From assembly GCA_048201935.1 (NCBI GenBank), contig DBFBGR010000015.1:88461-152460 (forward strand): a stretch of DNA of 64,000 nucleotides, written 5' to 3'. The translations under genes were made by a program, and so were the position numbers. The DNA comes from MGBC124762 sp048201935. GTDB taxonomy: Bacteria > Bacillota > Clostridia > Oscillospirales > Oscillospiraceae. Below the pieces are notes generated by a model, which worked only from the letters and a program-made list of their open reading frames with translations, was not told the DNA's origin and ran no database searches. This document shows, piece by piece, positions 16,501 to 24,799 of this stretch (positions within the stretch are counted from its first letter, which is position 1; each line of letters opens with the position of its first letter).

Positions 16501-16869
16501 ATGAAATTGATGTATGTGGAGCTAAAAAGCGGCTTCCACGACGACGGCCCCGCCTGGATCGGCTGGGTGGAATCGTCAAAAACCGGGCGGACGCTGTACT
16601 TCAACGGCCATGCCTTCCAGCGCGCCAATGGCGTCGCCGGAAATTACAAGAACGTAGAAACCGGCGAGGAATACTGGATCTCCGGCCCCAAAAAGGACGG
16701 AGGCGACCGCCATTGGGCCGGGCACGGGCCGGTGGTGGTGGCCCGCTCCGCTGTGGACGCGTATTTGCGTCTCACCGGCCAAAAGGCCCTCGACCCACGC
16801 GGCTATACCGTGAAGGATATCGAGGACAATTTCCCCATTGAGCGCATCCACCGGCTGCTCGATCCGTAA
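16501..16869 (+). CDS. Conserved small protein of unknown function
   Basis: A 122-residue soluble protein I cannot assign. It starts MKLMYVELKSGFHDDGPAWI and contains GWVESSKTGRTLYFNGHAF, NVETGEEYWISGPKKDG and DRHWAGHGPVVVA. No signal peptide, no membrane segment and no cysteines. The many conserved-looking aromatic, glycine and histidine residues suggest a compact beta-rich domain; I believe similar small proteins occur in many bacteria without a proven function. It lies 19 bases after the glycosylase gene and probably shares its transcript. The start follows GGAGCAC. Confidence 0.7.
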   Translation: MKLMYVELKSGFHDDGPAWIGWVESSKTGRTLYFNGHAFQRANGVAGNYKNVETGEEYWISGPKKDGGDRHWAGHGPVVVARSAVDAYLRLTGQKALDPRGYTVKDIEDNFPIERIHRLLDP

Positions 16870-16885
16870 CCCCAGCAAAAAACTC

Positions 16886-16914
16886 TTGCAATTTCCCCCG
16901 AGCTATGCTAGAAT
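16886..16914 (+). promoter_or_regulatory. Promoter of rpmE
   Basis: TTGCAA (16886-16891), 17-base spacer, TAGAAT (16909-16914), followed by a leader of about 50 bases. Confidence 0.8.
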
Positions 16915-16969
16915 ACACGGTGCGTATGCCAAATAACATACGCAAATCGTGAAAAGAAGGTGAACTACC

Positions 16970-17176
16970 ATGAAGGAAGGTATCCATCCCGATTACGAAC
17001 AGACCACCATCCGGTGCGCCTGCGGGAATGTGATCTCCACCGGCTCCACCAAGAAGGACATCCGCGTGGAAGTCTGCTCCAAGTGCCACCCCTTCTACAC
17101 CGGCAAGCAGAAGGTCGTGGACACCGGCGGACGGGTCAGCCGCTTCAACAAGAAGTTTGGTCTGGACCAGAAGTAA
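16970..17176 (+). CDS. rpmE: 50S ribosomal protein L31 (zinc-binding type)
   Basis: A 68-residue ribosomal protein. It has the full L31 pattern: MKEGIHPDYEQTTIRCACGN, then VEVCSKCHPFYTGKQKVVDT and GRVSRFNKKFG. The cysteines CxC (residues 16 and 18) and CSKC (36 and 39) are the zinc ligands of the C-plus form, so this is the zinc-requiring paralogue rather than the zinc-free one used under zinc starvation. The start codon follows AAGAAGGTGAACTACC. It has its own promoter and a terminator. Confidence 0.97.
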   Translation: MKEGIHPDYEQTTIRCACGNVISTGSTKKDIRVEVCSKCHPFYTGKQKVVDTGGRVSRFNKKFGLDQK

Positions 17177-17187
17177 GCTGTCACATG

Positions 17188-17222
17188 AAAAAGCCCGCAC
17201 TTATCAAAGTGCGGGCTTTTTT
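17188..17222 (+). terminator. Terminator of rpmE
   Basis: A 15-bp stem (17188-17202 with 17207-17221) ending in a T-run. Confidence 0.9.
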
Positions 17223-17270
17223 CAACCAATGCGCATACACTAGACCTATCTTATTGGGGAGGCTCTTAGT

Positions 17271-17771
17271 ATGAAAACCATTGAGGTCAAGGACATTCAG
17301 AAGAATGTGTTCTCCGCTATCGGAGCGCAGTGGATGCTACTCACCGCCGGGGACAAGACCGCCTGCAACACCATGACGGTCTCCTGGGGCGGTCTGGGGG
17401 TGCTGTGGGGCAAGAACGTGGCCACCGTCTACGTCCGGCCCCAGCGGTATACCTATGAGTTCATGGAAAAGGGAGACTACTTCACCCTCTCCTTCCTGGG
17501 TGAGGACTACCGGGAGGCATTAAAACTCTGCGGCAGCAAGTCGGGCCGGGAGGTGGACAAGGTGAAGGAATGCGGTCTCAGCCTGGCCTACGGCCCGGGA
17601 GACGCGCCCTATTTCCAGGAGGCGGAGCTGGTGATGGTGTGCAAAAAGCTCTACTTTGACGACATCGAGCCCAGCCACTTCCTGGACGGCGACATCGACG
17701 GCAAGAACTACCCCGGCAAGGACTACCACAGAATGTATATCGGCGAAATTTTGGAGGTCTATCAGGCGTAA
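17271..17771 (+). CDS. Flavin reductase-like domain protein
   Basis: A 166-residue FMN-binding split-barrel protein of the flavin reductase-like family. The segment CNTMTVSWGGLGVLWGKNVA followed by TVYVRPQRYTYEFM (residues 34-67) is the flavin-binding region, and FTLSFLGEDYREALKLCGSK is the next conserved block. Some relatives reduce flavin, others only bind FMN; the substrate is not known. The hflX start codon follows its stop codon directly, so the two are likely cotranscribed. The promoter is unclear. Confidence 0.85.
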   Translation: MKTIEVKDIQKNVFSAIGAQWMLLTAGDKTACNTMTVSWGGLGVLWGKNVATVYVRPQRYTYEFMEKGDYFTLSFLGEDYREALKLCGSKSGREVDKVKECGLSLAYGPGDAPYFQEAELVMVCKKLYFDDIEPSHFLDGDIDGKNYPGKDYHRMYIGEILEVYQA

Positions 17772-19061
17772 ATGAAGGATACGGAAGAAAAGAAGGTCCA
17801 GCGGGCCGTTTTGGTGGGACTGAACGCCCGGGCCCTGGACAAAGAGGACAACGCCGACGAGGATACCCTGGCCGAGCTGGCGGCTCTGTTGGAGACCGCG
17901 GGCGGGGCGTGCGTGGGCACAGTTTTGCAAAACAAGGACGCCCCCGACCCCCGGACCTTCATCGGCGAGGGCAAGCTGGACGAGGTCCGAGACCTGGTGA
18001 CGGCCATGGAGGCCGACCTGGTGGTCTTCGACAACTCCCTCTCCCCTTCCCAACTGCGGGTGCTGAACCAGGAATTAAAGGTCCAGGTGCTGGACCGGGA
18101 GGCCCTCATTCTGGACATCTTCGCCCAGCGGGCCCAGACAAGGGAAGGACGGCTCCAGGTGGAGCTGGCCCAGTATCAATATCTGCTGCCCCGGCTGACA
18201 GGCATGTGGACCCATTTGGAGCGGCAAGAGGGCGCCATCGGCACCCGGGGCCCCGGCGAGACCCAGTTGGAGACCGACCGGCGGCACATCCGCCGCAAGA
18301 TCTCCAAGCTCAAGGAGGAGCTGGAGGACGTGCGCCGGGTGCGCTCCACCCAGCGTGAGCGCCGGGAGAAGAACGAGGTCCCGGTGGTGGCGTTGGTGGG
18401 CTACACCAACGCGGGCAAGTCCACCCTTTTGAACGCCATGACCGGCTCCGACATCCCCGCCAACGACCGGCTTTTTGACACTCTGGACACCACCACCCGG
18501 ACCCTGGAGCTCAGCGATACCTGCACCGTGCTTTTGTCCGACACCGTGGGCTTCATCCGCAAACTGCCCCACCATCTGGTGGCAGCCTTCAAGGCCACGC
18601 TGGAGGAGCTGACCTTCGCCGACCTGCTGATCCACGTCATCGACGCTTCTAATCCACTTTGGCAAGAACAGCACGAGGTGGTGGAGGGCCTGATCCGTGC
18701 CCTGGGCGCCTGGGAGACCCCCAGGCTGGAGGTCTTCAACAAGTGCGACCTCTGCCCCGGGGATGTCCTGCCCCACGGCGAGGACAAGGTGTGGGTCTCC
18801 GCCCGGACCGGCCAGGGGCTGGACAAGCTCCGCGCCGAAATGGGAAAGCGGCTGGACGCGGGCAAACGCAAGGTAATCATCGCCCTGCCCTACGACCAGG
18901 GCGGTCTGCTGGACCAGCTCTACCGGGAGGCCAAGGTGGAGCAGGTGGAGTACGGCGAGACCATCCAGGTCACCGCCATCTGCACCCCCAGGACCCTGGG
19001 ACAGCTGAGAGACTTTATCACCGAAGGCTGGACCCCGCCCAAAGAGCCCTGGGAGGAGTGA
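17772..19061 (+). CDS. hflX: Ribosome-associated GTPase HflX
   Basis: A 429-residue GTPase that splits stalled or stressed 70S ribosomes. The N-terminal HflX domain contains GVLQNKDAPDPRTFIGEGKL-like sequence (residues 53-75), then the helical linker with GTRGPGETQLETDRR. The G domain has Walker A GYTNAGKST (about 211-219), G3 DTVGF and NKCD as G4. ATG 17772 abuts the previous stop codon; GGAGGT lies 13 bases upstream. Length fits the family. Confidence 0.95.
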   Translation: MKDTEEKKVQRAVLVGLNARALDKEDNADEDTLAELAALLETAGGACVGTVLQNKDAPDPRTFIGEGKLDEVRDLVTAMEADLVVFDNSLSPSQLRVLNQELKVQVLDREALILDIFAQRAQTREGRLQVELAQYQYLLPRLTGMWTHLERQEGAIGTRGPGETQLETDRRHIRRKISKLKEELEDVRRVRSTQRERREKNEVPVVALVGYTNAGKSTLLNAMTGSDIPANDRLFDTLDTTTRTLELSDTCTVLLSDTVGFIRKLPHHLVAAFKATLEELTFADLLIHVIDASNPLWQEQHEVVEGLIRALGAWETPRLEVFNKCDLCPGDVLPHGEDKVWVSARTGQGLDKLRAEMGKRLDAGKRKVIIALPYDQGGLLDQLYREAKVEQVEYGETIQVTAICTPRTLGQLRDFITEGWTPPKEPWEE

Positions 19062-19065
19062 GCGT

Positions 19066-19683
19066 ATGAGCGGATATTTGGTCCCACTTCAGGAGGCTCA
19101 GGCGGAATACGTGGAAAAGCGGTCCCGGTTCATCGGCCATCTCCTGCCCGTGAGCAGCGAGGCTGAGGCCCGGGCCCACATCGAGGCGGTGAAGAAGCGC
19201 CACCACGACGCCCGGCACAACTGCTGGTGCTACCGGCTCAGCTCCGGCGTGGAGCGCTACAGCGATGACGGCGAGCCCCAGGGCACGGCGGGAGTGCCCA
19301 TGCTGGCGGTGTTCCAAAAGGCCGGCGTCACCGACCTTGTGTGCGTGGTGACCCGGTACTTCGGCGGCGTGCTGCTGGGGGCGGGGGGCCTGGTCCGGGC
19401 CTACACCCAGGCCGCCAAGGACGCTTTGGAAGCGGCGGGCACCGGCCAAATGGCCCCGTGGCTGCGGCTGAGGCTGGACTGCCCCTATCCCCTGCTGGAG
19501 CAGGTCAAGCTCCTGTGCGCCCAAGGCGGTGGCGTGATGGAGGACATCCAGTACGCCGACGCGGCCCAAATGCGCCTTCGCTTTCCCGTAGACCTGGCCC
19601 AGGGCTTTTCCGAGCAGGTCCGGGAGCTCACCGCCGGGGCGCTGGTCCCGGAGATCTTGGAGGAGATCATGGCTCCGGTATAG
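19066..19683 (+). CDS. YigZ/IMPACT family protein (UPF0029)
   Basis: A 205-residue cytoplasmic protein. The UPF0029 domain is complete: EKRSRFIGHLLPVSSEAEA near residue 16, ERYSDDGEPQGTAGVPML (65-82) and VVTRYFGGVLLGAGGLVRAY (94-113). A C-terminal DUF1949-like domain follows. Structural relatives resemble ribosome-binding domains of EF-G; a role in translation stress is inferred from eukaryotic IMPACT. It lies 4 bases after hflX, in keeping with a ribosome-rescue operon. Confidence 0.9.
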   Translation: MSGYLVPLQEAQAEYVEKRSRFIGHLLPVSSEAEARAHIEAVKKRHHDARHNCWCYRLSSGVERYSDDGEPQGTAGVPMLAVFQKAGVTDLVCVVTRYFGGVLLGAGGLVRAYTQAAKDALEAAGTGQMAPWLRLRLDCPYPLLEQVKLLCAQGGGVMEDIQYADAAQMRLRFPVDLAQGFSEQVRELTAGALVPEILEEIMAPV

Positions 19684-19857
19684 CACCGGGGCCATTTTTT
19701 TGCTAAAACGGCGCGACGAGGCAAAAAGGCGAGCAAAAACGCAAGTGCAAAACAAGGAACCGAGGGTCTTAGCATAAAATTTTGCAGGAAAAAAGGGTTT
19801 TGGCCCAGTCATGGCGTATATATGTTTGTCCATTATTTTTGAGAGGAGGGCGGCGGT

Positions 19858-20862
19858 ATGAACGTCCGGGAGCAGTTGGAGGCCCAGGAGCGGGCCGTTT
19901 TGGCGCCCTACGCCTGCCTGTCCACCCAGAGCCGTGGCCGGGAGCGGCCCATCGAGCCCTGTCCGGTGCGCACCTGCTTTCAGCGGGATGTGGACCGCAT
20001 CGTCCACTGCAAGGCCTTTCGGCGGCTCAAGCACAAGACCCAGGTCTTCCTCCAGCCCGAGGGCGACCACTACCGCACCCGCATGACCCACACCCTGGAG
20101 GTCACCCGCATCGCCCGGACCATGGCCCGTGGCCTTGAGCTCAACGAGGACCTGACCGAGGCCATCGCCATGGGCCACGACCTGGGCCACACCCCCTTCG
20201 GCCACGCCGGAGAGCGCATCTTGAACCAGATCGTCCCCGGGGGCTTTCGCCACTACGAGCAGTCGCTGCGGGTGGTGGAACGGCTGGAAAACGGCGGCGA
20301 GGGGCTGAACCTGACCTGGGAGGTCCGCGACGGCATCCTCCGCCACACCGTGGACCCTCTGGCGGCCACGCTGGAGGGCCAGTGCGTGCGCCTGGCCGAC
20401 CACATCGCCTACATCAACCACGACATCGACGACGCCGTCCGCGGCGGCATCATCTTCCCTATGGACATTCCCCTGGAGCTTCAGCAAGAGCTGGGCTTCT
20501 CCCACGGTGAGCGGGTCAACACCCTGACCTGCGACGCCATCTCTGAGAGCGCCGACGGCCAGTGCGTCCGCCTCAGCCCCAAGCGCAAAGAGGCCCTGGA
20601 CGCGCTGCGGGAGTTCATGTTCGAGGCGGTCTACCGAAACCCCGTGGCCAAGGGCGAGGAGGTCCGGGCCCAGGGGATGCTGGAGCAGCTCTTTGGCTAC
20701 TACATGGACCACCTGGACAAGCTCCCCGCCGACTACTACGCCATCGCCCAGACCGAGGGCAAGGAGCGGGCCGTTTGCGACTACATTGCGGGCATGACGG
20801 ACAAGTTCGCCGTGGAGCAGTACTCCGAGGCGTTTATCCCAAAGGCTTGGACGGTTAAATAA
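19858..20862 (+). CDS. Deoxyguanosinetriphosphate triphosphohydrolase-like HD protein
   Basis: A 334-residue HD-domain phosphohydrolase. The metal ligands appear in order: RTRMTHTLEV (H, about residue 80), AMGHDLGHTPFGHAGE (HD, about 105-120) and RLADHIAYINHDIDDA (D, about 178). The N-terminal FQRDVDRIVHCKAFRRLKHK is typical of bacterial dGTPase-like proteins of about 330 residues. They hydrolyse dNTPs to nucleosides and triphosphate and help control dNTP pools. It precedes primase and the primary sigma factor. The start ATG follows GAGGAGGGCGGCGGT. Confidence 0.92.
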   Translation: MNVREQLEAQERAVLAPYACLSTQSRGRERPIEPCPVRTCFQRDVDRIVHCKAFRRLKHKTQVFLQPEGDHYRTRMTHTLEVTRIARTMARGLELNEDLTEAIAMGHDLGHTPFGHAGERILNQIVPGGFRHYEQSLRVVERLENGGEGLNLTWEVRDGILRHTVDPLAATLEGQCVRLADHIAYINHDIDDAVRGGIIFPMDIPLELQQELGFSHGERVNTLTCDAISESADGQCVRLSPKRKEALDALREFMFEAVYRNPVAKGEEVRAQGMLEQLFGYYMDHLDKLPADYYAIAQTEGKERAVCDYIAGMTDKFAVEQYSEAFIPKAWTVK

Positions 20863-20904
20863 GGCTCCAGTTGGGCCATAATTCCCCCTGAGGAGGTGAC
20901 AAAG

Positions 20905-22689
20905 TTGGCCATTCCCGACTCATTTTTGGACGAACTGACGGCGCGCTGCCCCATCGAGGAGGTGGTGGCCGACTATGTGCCCCTTACCGCCAAGGGCGGC
21001 AACCTGTGGGGGCTGTGCCCCTTCCACAGTGAAAAAACGCCCTCCTTCTCCGTCTCTCCGGAAAAGCACATCTTCCACTGCTTTGGCTGCGGCAAGGGCG
21101 GCGGCGTGGTACGCTTTGTCATGGAGGTGGAGAACCTCACCTTCGTGGAGGCGGTGCGCAAGCTGGCCGCCCGGGCGGGGCTGGAGATGCCCGAGGAGGA
21201 CCAGGCCTCCCAGGCCCGCAGGGCCCGCCGCAAGCGGCTTTTGGACCTGAATAAGGCCGCGGCGCGGTTCTACTACGACACGCTGAAGACCCCCCTGGGC
21301 GCGCCCATGCTCCGCTACGCCCAGGAGAAGCGGCGGCTGACGCCCACCTATATCAAGCGCTTCGGCCTGGGGGCGGCCCCGGATAGCTGGGACGCGCTCA
21401 TCAAGGCCATGGCCCGGCAGGGCTACGAAAAGGGCGAGCTCTTAGAGGCCGGGTTGGTGGTGGCAGGCAAGAATGGCGGGGTCTATGACAAGTTCCGAAA
21501 CCGTCTCATGCTTCCCGTCATCGACGCCAGCGGCGACGTGCTGGGCTTTACCAGCCGGGTGATGGACGACTCCACCCCAAAGTACCTCAACACCCCGGAG
21601 ACGGCGCTATTCAAAAAGCGGAGCATCCTGTACGGCATCAACTTTGCCAAGATGACCAAGCGGGGCTTTTTGCTGCTGGTGGAGGGCAATTTGGATGTGA
21701 TCACCCTCCACCAAGCGGGCTTTGACAACGCCGTGGCTACCATGGGCACCGCCCTCACCGCCGACCACGCCCGGCTCATGGGCCGCTACACCAAGGAGCT
21801 GGTGCTCTGCTACGACAACGACGCCGCCGGCGTGGAGGCCACCGAGCGGGCCATGACGGTGCTTCGCAACACAGACTTCTCCGTCCGGGTCCTCCAGCTG
21901 CCCCGGCGCAAGACAGACGACGGACAGCTTGTCAAGCAGGACCCCGACGACTTCATCAAGCTCCAAGGCCCCGCCGCCTTTGAGCGACTGCTCTCAGGCA
22001 GCGAGGACCAGACGGCTTACCAACTGGAGACGGTGGCCAAGGCCCACGACGTGACCTCCGACGAGGGACGGGTGGCCTACCTCAAGGCCGTCATCCCGGT
22101 GCTGGCGGCGCTGCCAAGCCCCGTGGAGCGGGAGATCTACGCCGTCCGGGCCGCCCAGAAGGCGGAGGTCTCCAAGGAGGCCATCCTGCACGAGGTGGAC
22201 GAGCTGCGCAAGCGAAAGTCCTGGCAGTCCCGGCGCAAGGAGGAGCGCTCGGCTTTGACCCCGGCGGTCAACCTCCAGCCCAAGGCCCGGGAACTTCGCT
22301 ACGACGACCCCCGCTCTGCTAGGGCGGAGGAAGGGGTCCTGCGGCTGCTGTTTTTGGACCACACGCTGCTGGAGCTGTGCGGCGACTTAAAGAGCGAGGA
22401 CTTCTCCTCTCCCCTGCTGGGCAAGCTCTATGGGCTGCTGCTGGAGCACGACCCACCCTGGTCCCCCGCCGCCCTGGACGGCCAGCTCACCGGAGCGGAG
22501 GCCGACCACCTGGCCCAGATCCTGCAAACGCCCGCCTCTCTGGCCGCAGGCCGGCGGGCCATGGCGGACTACATCGCGATCATCCTGGAGCGCCGCGCCG
22601 AGCCCGGCCCGGAGCGGTCCCAGGAGTCGGAGCTTCTGGCTCTGCAACAGAGATTAAAACAGAAACAAATGATGGAGGATATGAAATGA
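20905..22689 (+). CDS. dnaG: DNA primase
   Basis: A 594-residue primase making RNA primers at the fork. I choose a TTG start at 20905 (MAIPDSFLDELTARCPIEEV) because AGGAGG ends 8 bases upstream; the in-frame GTG at 20896 overlaps the Shine-Dalgarno. The CHC2 zinc finger is at about residues 35-65 (CPFHSEKTPSFS, FHCFGCGKGG). The catalytic core has the Toprim motifs LLVEGNLDVITLHQAG and CYDNDAAG. The C-terminal helicase-binding part (from about 430) is less conserved. Its stop overlaps the rpoD start (ATGA), so initiation and transcription factors are cotranscribed as in the classic macromolecular synthesis operon. Confidence 0.96.
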   Translation: MAIPDSFLDELTARCPIEEVVADYVPLTAKGGNLWGLCPFHSEKTPSFSVSPEKHIFHCFGCGKGGGVVRFVMEVENLTFVEAVRKLAARAGLEMPEEDQASQARRARRKRLLDLNKAAARFYYDTLKTPLGAPMLRYAQEKRRLTPTYIKRFGLGAAPDSWDALIKAMARQGYEKGELLEAGLVVAGKNGGVYDKFRNRLMLPVIDASGDVLGFTSRVMDDSTPKYLNTPETALFKKRSILYGINFAKMTKRGFLLLVEGNLDVITLHQAGFDNAVATMGTALTADHARLMGRYTKELVLCYDNDAAGVEATERAMTVLRNTDFSVRVLQLPRRKTDDGQLVKQDPDDFIKLQGPAAFERLLSGSEDQTAYQLETVAKAHDVTSDEGRVAYLKAVIPVLAALPSPVEREIYAVRAAQKAEVSKEAILHEVDELRKRKSWQSRRKEERSALTPAVNLQPKARELRYDDPRSARAEEGVLRLLFLDHTLLELCGDLKSEDFSSPLLGKLYGLLLEHDPPWSPAALDGQLTGAEADHLAQILQTPASLAAGRRAMADYIAIILERRAEPGPERSQESELLALQQRLKQKQMMEDMK

Positions 22690-24026
22690 GCGCGAAAAAA
22701 GTGAAGGTCACCCCCCTGCCCGAAGAGCCCGCCCAGGACGCGGAGCAGTCCGAACAGCCCGAGCTGTCCAAGCAGGCCATCCTCAAAGCCCTGGACGGCG
22801 TGCCCGGCGCGGAAAAGCTGGCCGAGCTCATCGAGCGTGGCAAGAAGAAGGGCAAGCTGTCGGCCACCGAGCTGATGGACGCTCTGGAGGACGTAGACCT
22901 GGAGGGCGACCAACTGGACAAGCTCTACGACGTTTTCGAGTCCATGGGCATCGACACCACCGGCGACGACTTTGCCGACCTGGACAGCCTCACCGGCCTG
23001 GAGGGTCTGGATGAGCTGGGCGAGGACGCCCAGCCCTCCCCCGAGGAGCTGGAGGAGCTGCCCGAAAACGAGATCGTGGACCCCAACGCCCTCAGCGATT
23101 CCTTCAGCATCGACGACCCGGTGCGCATGTACCTCAAGGAGATCGGCAAGGTGAACCTGCTGTCCTCCGACGAGGAGGTGGCTCTGGCCCAGGCTATGGG
23201 CGAGGGCGCCATGGCCGCCCAGCAGCTGGAGGAGCTGAAGGAGTCTGGCCAGGAGATCGACGCCGAGACCGAGGCGGAGCTCCAAAAGCTCATCCGCCAC
23301 GGCGAGGAGGCCAAGCAGCGGCTGGCCGAGGCCAATTTGCGGCTGGTGGTGTCCATCGCCAAGCGGTATGTGGGCCGCGGGATGCACTTTTTGGACCTCA
23401 TCCAGGAGGGCAACCTGGGCCTCATCAAGGCCGTGGAGAAGTTTGACTACACCAAGGGCTATAAGTTCTCCACCTACGCCACCTGGTGGATCCGCCAGGC
23501 CATCACCCGGGCCATTGCCGACCAGGCCCGGACCATCCGCATCCCCGTCCACATGGTGGAGACCATCAACAAGGTCATCCGGGTCTCCCGGCAGCTCCTC
23601 CAGGAGCTGGGCCACGACCCCACCCCCGAGGAGATCGCCCAGGAGATGAATATGCCTGTGGACAAGGTCCGGGAGATCTTGAAGATCGCCCAGGAGCCGG
23701 TCTCTCTGGAGACCCCCATCGGCGAGGAGGAGGACAGCCATCTGGGCGACTTCATCCCCGACGAGGACGCCTCCGAGCCCAGCGAGGCCGCCAGCTACAC
23801 CCTTTTGAAGGAGCAGCTGGTGGAGGTGCTGGGCACGCTGACCAAGCGTGAGGAGAAGGTCCTGCGGCTGCGCTTTGGCATCGAGGACGGCCGGGCCCGC
23901 ACCCTGGAGGAGGTGGGCCGGGAGTTCAACGTCACCCGAGAGCGCATCCGCCAGATCGAGGCCAAGGCCCTGCGCAAGCTGCGCCATCCCAGCCGGAGCA
24001 AGAAGCTGAAGGATTTCCTCAACTGA
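22686..24026 (+). CDS. rpoD: RNA polymerase primary sigma factor (SigA/RpoD)
   Basis: A 446-residue housekeeping sigma factor. The start ATG overlaps the dnaG stop. Region 1.1-like sequence is at about 30-85, followed by an acidic linker. Region 1.2 is DDPVRMYLKEIGKVNLLSSD (about 142-161). Region 2, with EGNLGLIKAVEKFDYTKGYK and FSTYATWWIRQAITRAIADQ, melts and reads the -10 box. Region 3 has EEDSHLGDFIPDE near 350, and the region 4 helix-turn-helix RTLEEVGREFNVTRERIRQI reads the -35 box. This is the factor expected to use the TTGNNN-N17-TATAAT promoters seen across the window. Confidence 0.97.
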   Translation: MSAKKVKVTPLPEEPAQDAEQSEQPELSKQAILKALDGVPGAEKLAELIERGKKKGKLSATELMDALEDVDLEGDQLDKLYDVFESMGIDTTGDDFADLDSLTGLEGLDELGEDAQPSPEELEELPENEIVDPNALSDSFSIDDPVRMYLKEIGKVNLLSSDEEVALAQAMGEGAMAAQQLEELKESGQEIDAETEAELQKLIRHGEEAKQRLAEANLRLVVSIAKRYVGRGMHFLDLIQEGNLGLIKAVEKFDYTKGYKFSTYATWWIRQAITRAIADQARTIRIPVHMVETINKVIRVSRQLLQELGHDPTPEEIAQEMNMPVDKVREILKIAQEPVSLETPIGEEEDSHLGDFIPDEDASEPSEAASYTLLKEQLVEVLGTLTKREEKVLRLRFGIEDGRARTLEEVGREFNVTRERIRQIEAKALRKLRHPSRSKKLKDFLN

Positions 24027-24030
24027 CGCG

Positions 24031-24744
24031 ATGGCCGGAGCCAAGCGAAAAAGCGCCACCGCCATCCGGGAGATGAACGACCTCCAGCTGCTGGCCCATC
24101 TCCTTGACCTGGCCGGGCTGGAGCTGACCCAGGCCCGGAGCCTGGCCCACGCTCTGCTGGAGTCCCACGGCACGCTGCGGCAGGTGCTGGAGCTTCCGGC
24201 CCAGGTCCTGCTGCGGGTACCGGAGCTGGGGGAGAACGCCGCGGCGTTTTTGCTGCTGCTCCCCGCGCTGATGGAGCGCTACACCGGCCAGGGCCAGGGC
24301 GCTCACGCGCCCATCGTCCGGCTGTGGGAGAGCGAGGACGCGGCTGCCTTCGTGCTGCCCCACTTCCCCGACCGCCGGGTGGAGCGGCTGTGCGTATTCT
24401 GCCTGGGGGCCGACCTCTCCCTGCTCACGGCGGCCCAGGTCGCCCAGGGCAGCGCCATGGAGGTATCCCTCCCGGTGCCCCGCATCCTGCGCCTGGCCCT
24501 GACCCACGGGGCCAAGAGCGTGGTGCTGGCCCACAACCACCCCGATGGTTCTCCCGTCTTCTCCAAAAGCGACCTCATCTCCACCGGCATCGTGGCCCAG
24601 GCTTTGGCCAGCACGGGCAAGTCGCTGAGCGACCATCTGCTGCTGGCGGGCGGCAAGGTGATCTCCCTGCGCCGTCAGTGCCGGGAGGGGATGCACCAGG
24701 ATATGTCCTTCGCCCGCCTCCCCGGCTGGCAGCCGGGAAGCTGA
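24031..24744 (+). CDS. radC: RadC family JAB1/MPN domain protein
   Basis: A 237-residue protein with an N-terminal helix-hairpin-helix part (about residues 10-80) and a C-terminal JAB metalloprotease-like domain. The metal motif reads VVLAHNHPDGSPVFSKSD (about 163-180), equivalent to the family HxHPSGxxxxSxxD but with DGSPVF in place of the more usual SGDPxP. Once linked to DNA repair, the family's real activity is unsettled. It lies 4 bases after rpoD and ends at a perfect-palindrome terminator shared with the convergent BspA gene. Confidence 0.9.
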   Translation: MAGAKRKSATAIREMNDLQLLAHLLDLAGLELTQARSLAHALLESHGTLRQVLELPAQVLLRVPELGENAAAFLLLLPALMERYTGQGQGAHAPIVRLWESEDAAAFVLPHFPDRRVERLCVFCLGADLSLLTAAQVAQGSAMEVSLPVPRILRLALTHGAKSVVLAHNHPDGSPVFSKSDLISTGIVAQALASTGKSLSDHLLLAGGKVISLRRQCREGMHQDMSFARLPGWQPGS

Positions 24745-24756
24745 AATACGCATAGT

Positions 24757-24790
24757 AAAAGGGACGATTCCACGTGGAATCGTCCCTTTT
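24757..24790. terminator. Bidirectional terminator between radC and BspA gene A
   Basis: A 34-bp perfect palindrome (AAAAGGGACGATTCCAC and its complement) that gives a T-run on either strand between convergent genes. Confidence 0.9.
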
Positions 24791-24799
24791 ATACTGTGT

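Noticed and set aside
22569..24173. Minus-strand frame of 534 codons opposite rpoD
   Set aside because: Its translation is leucine/glycine/histidine-rich shadow sequence, while the plus strand encodes an unmistakable primary sigma factor.
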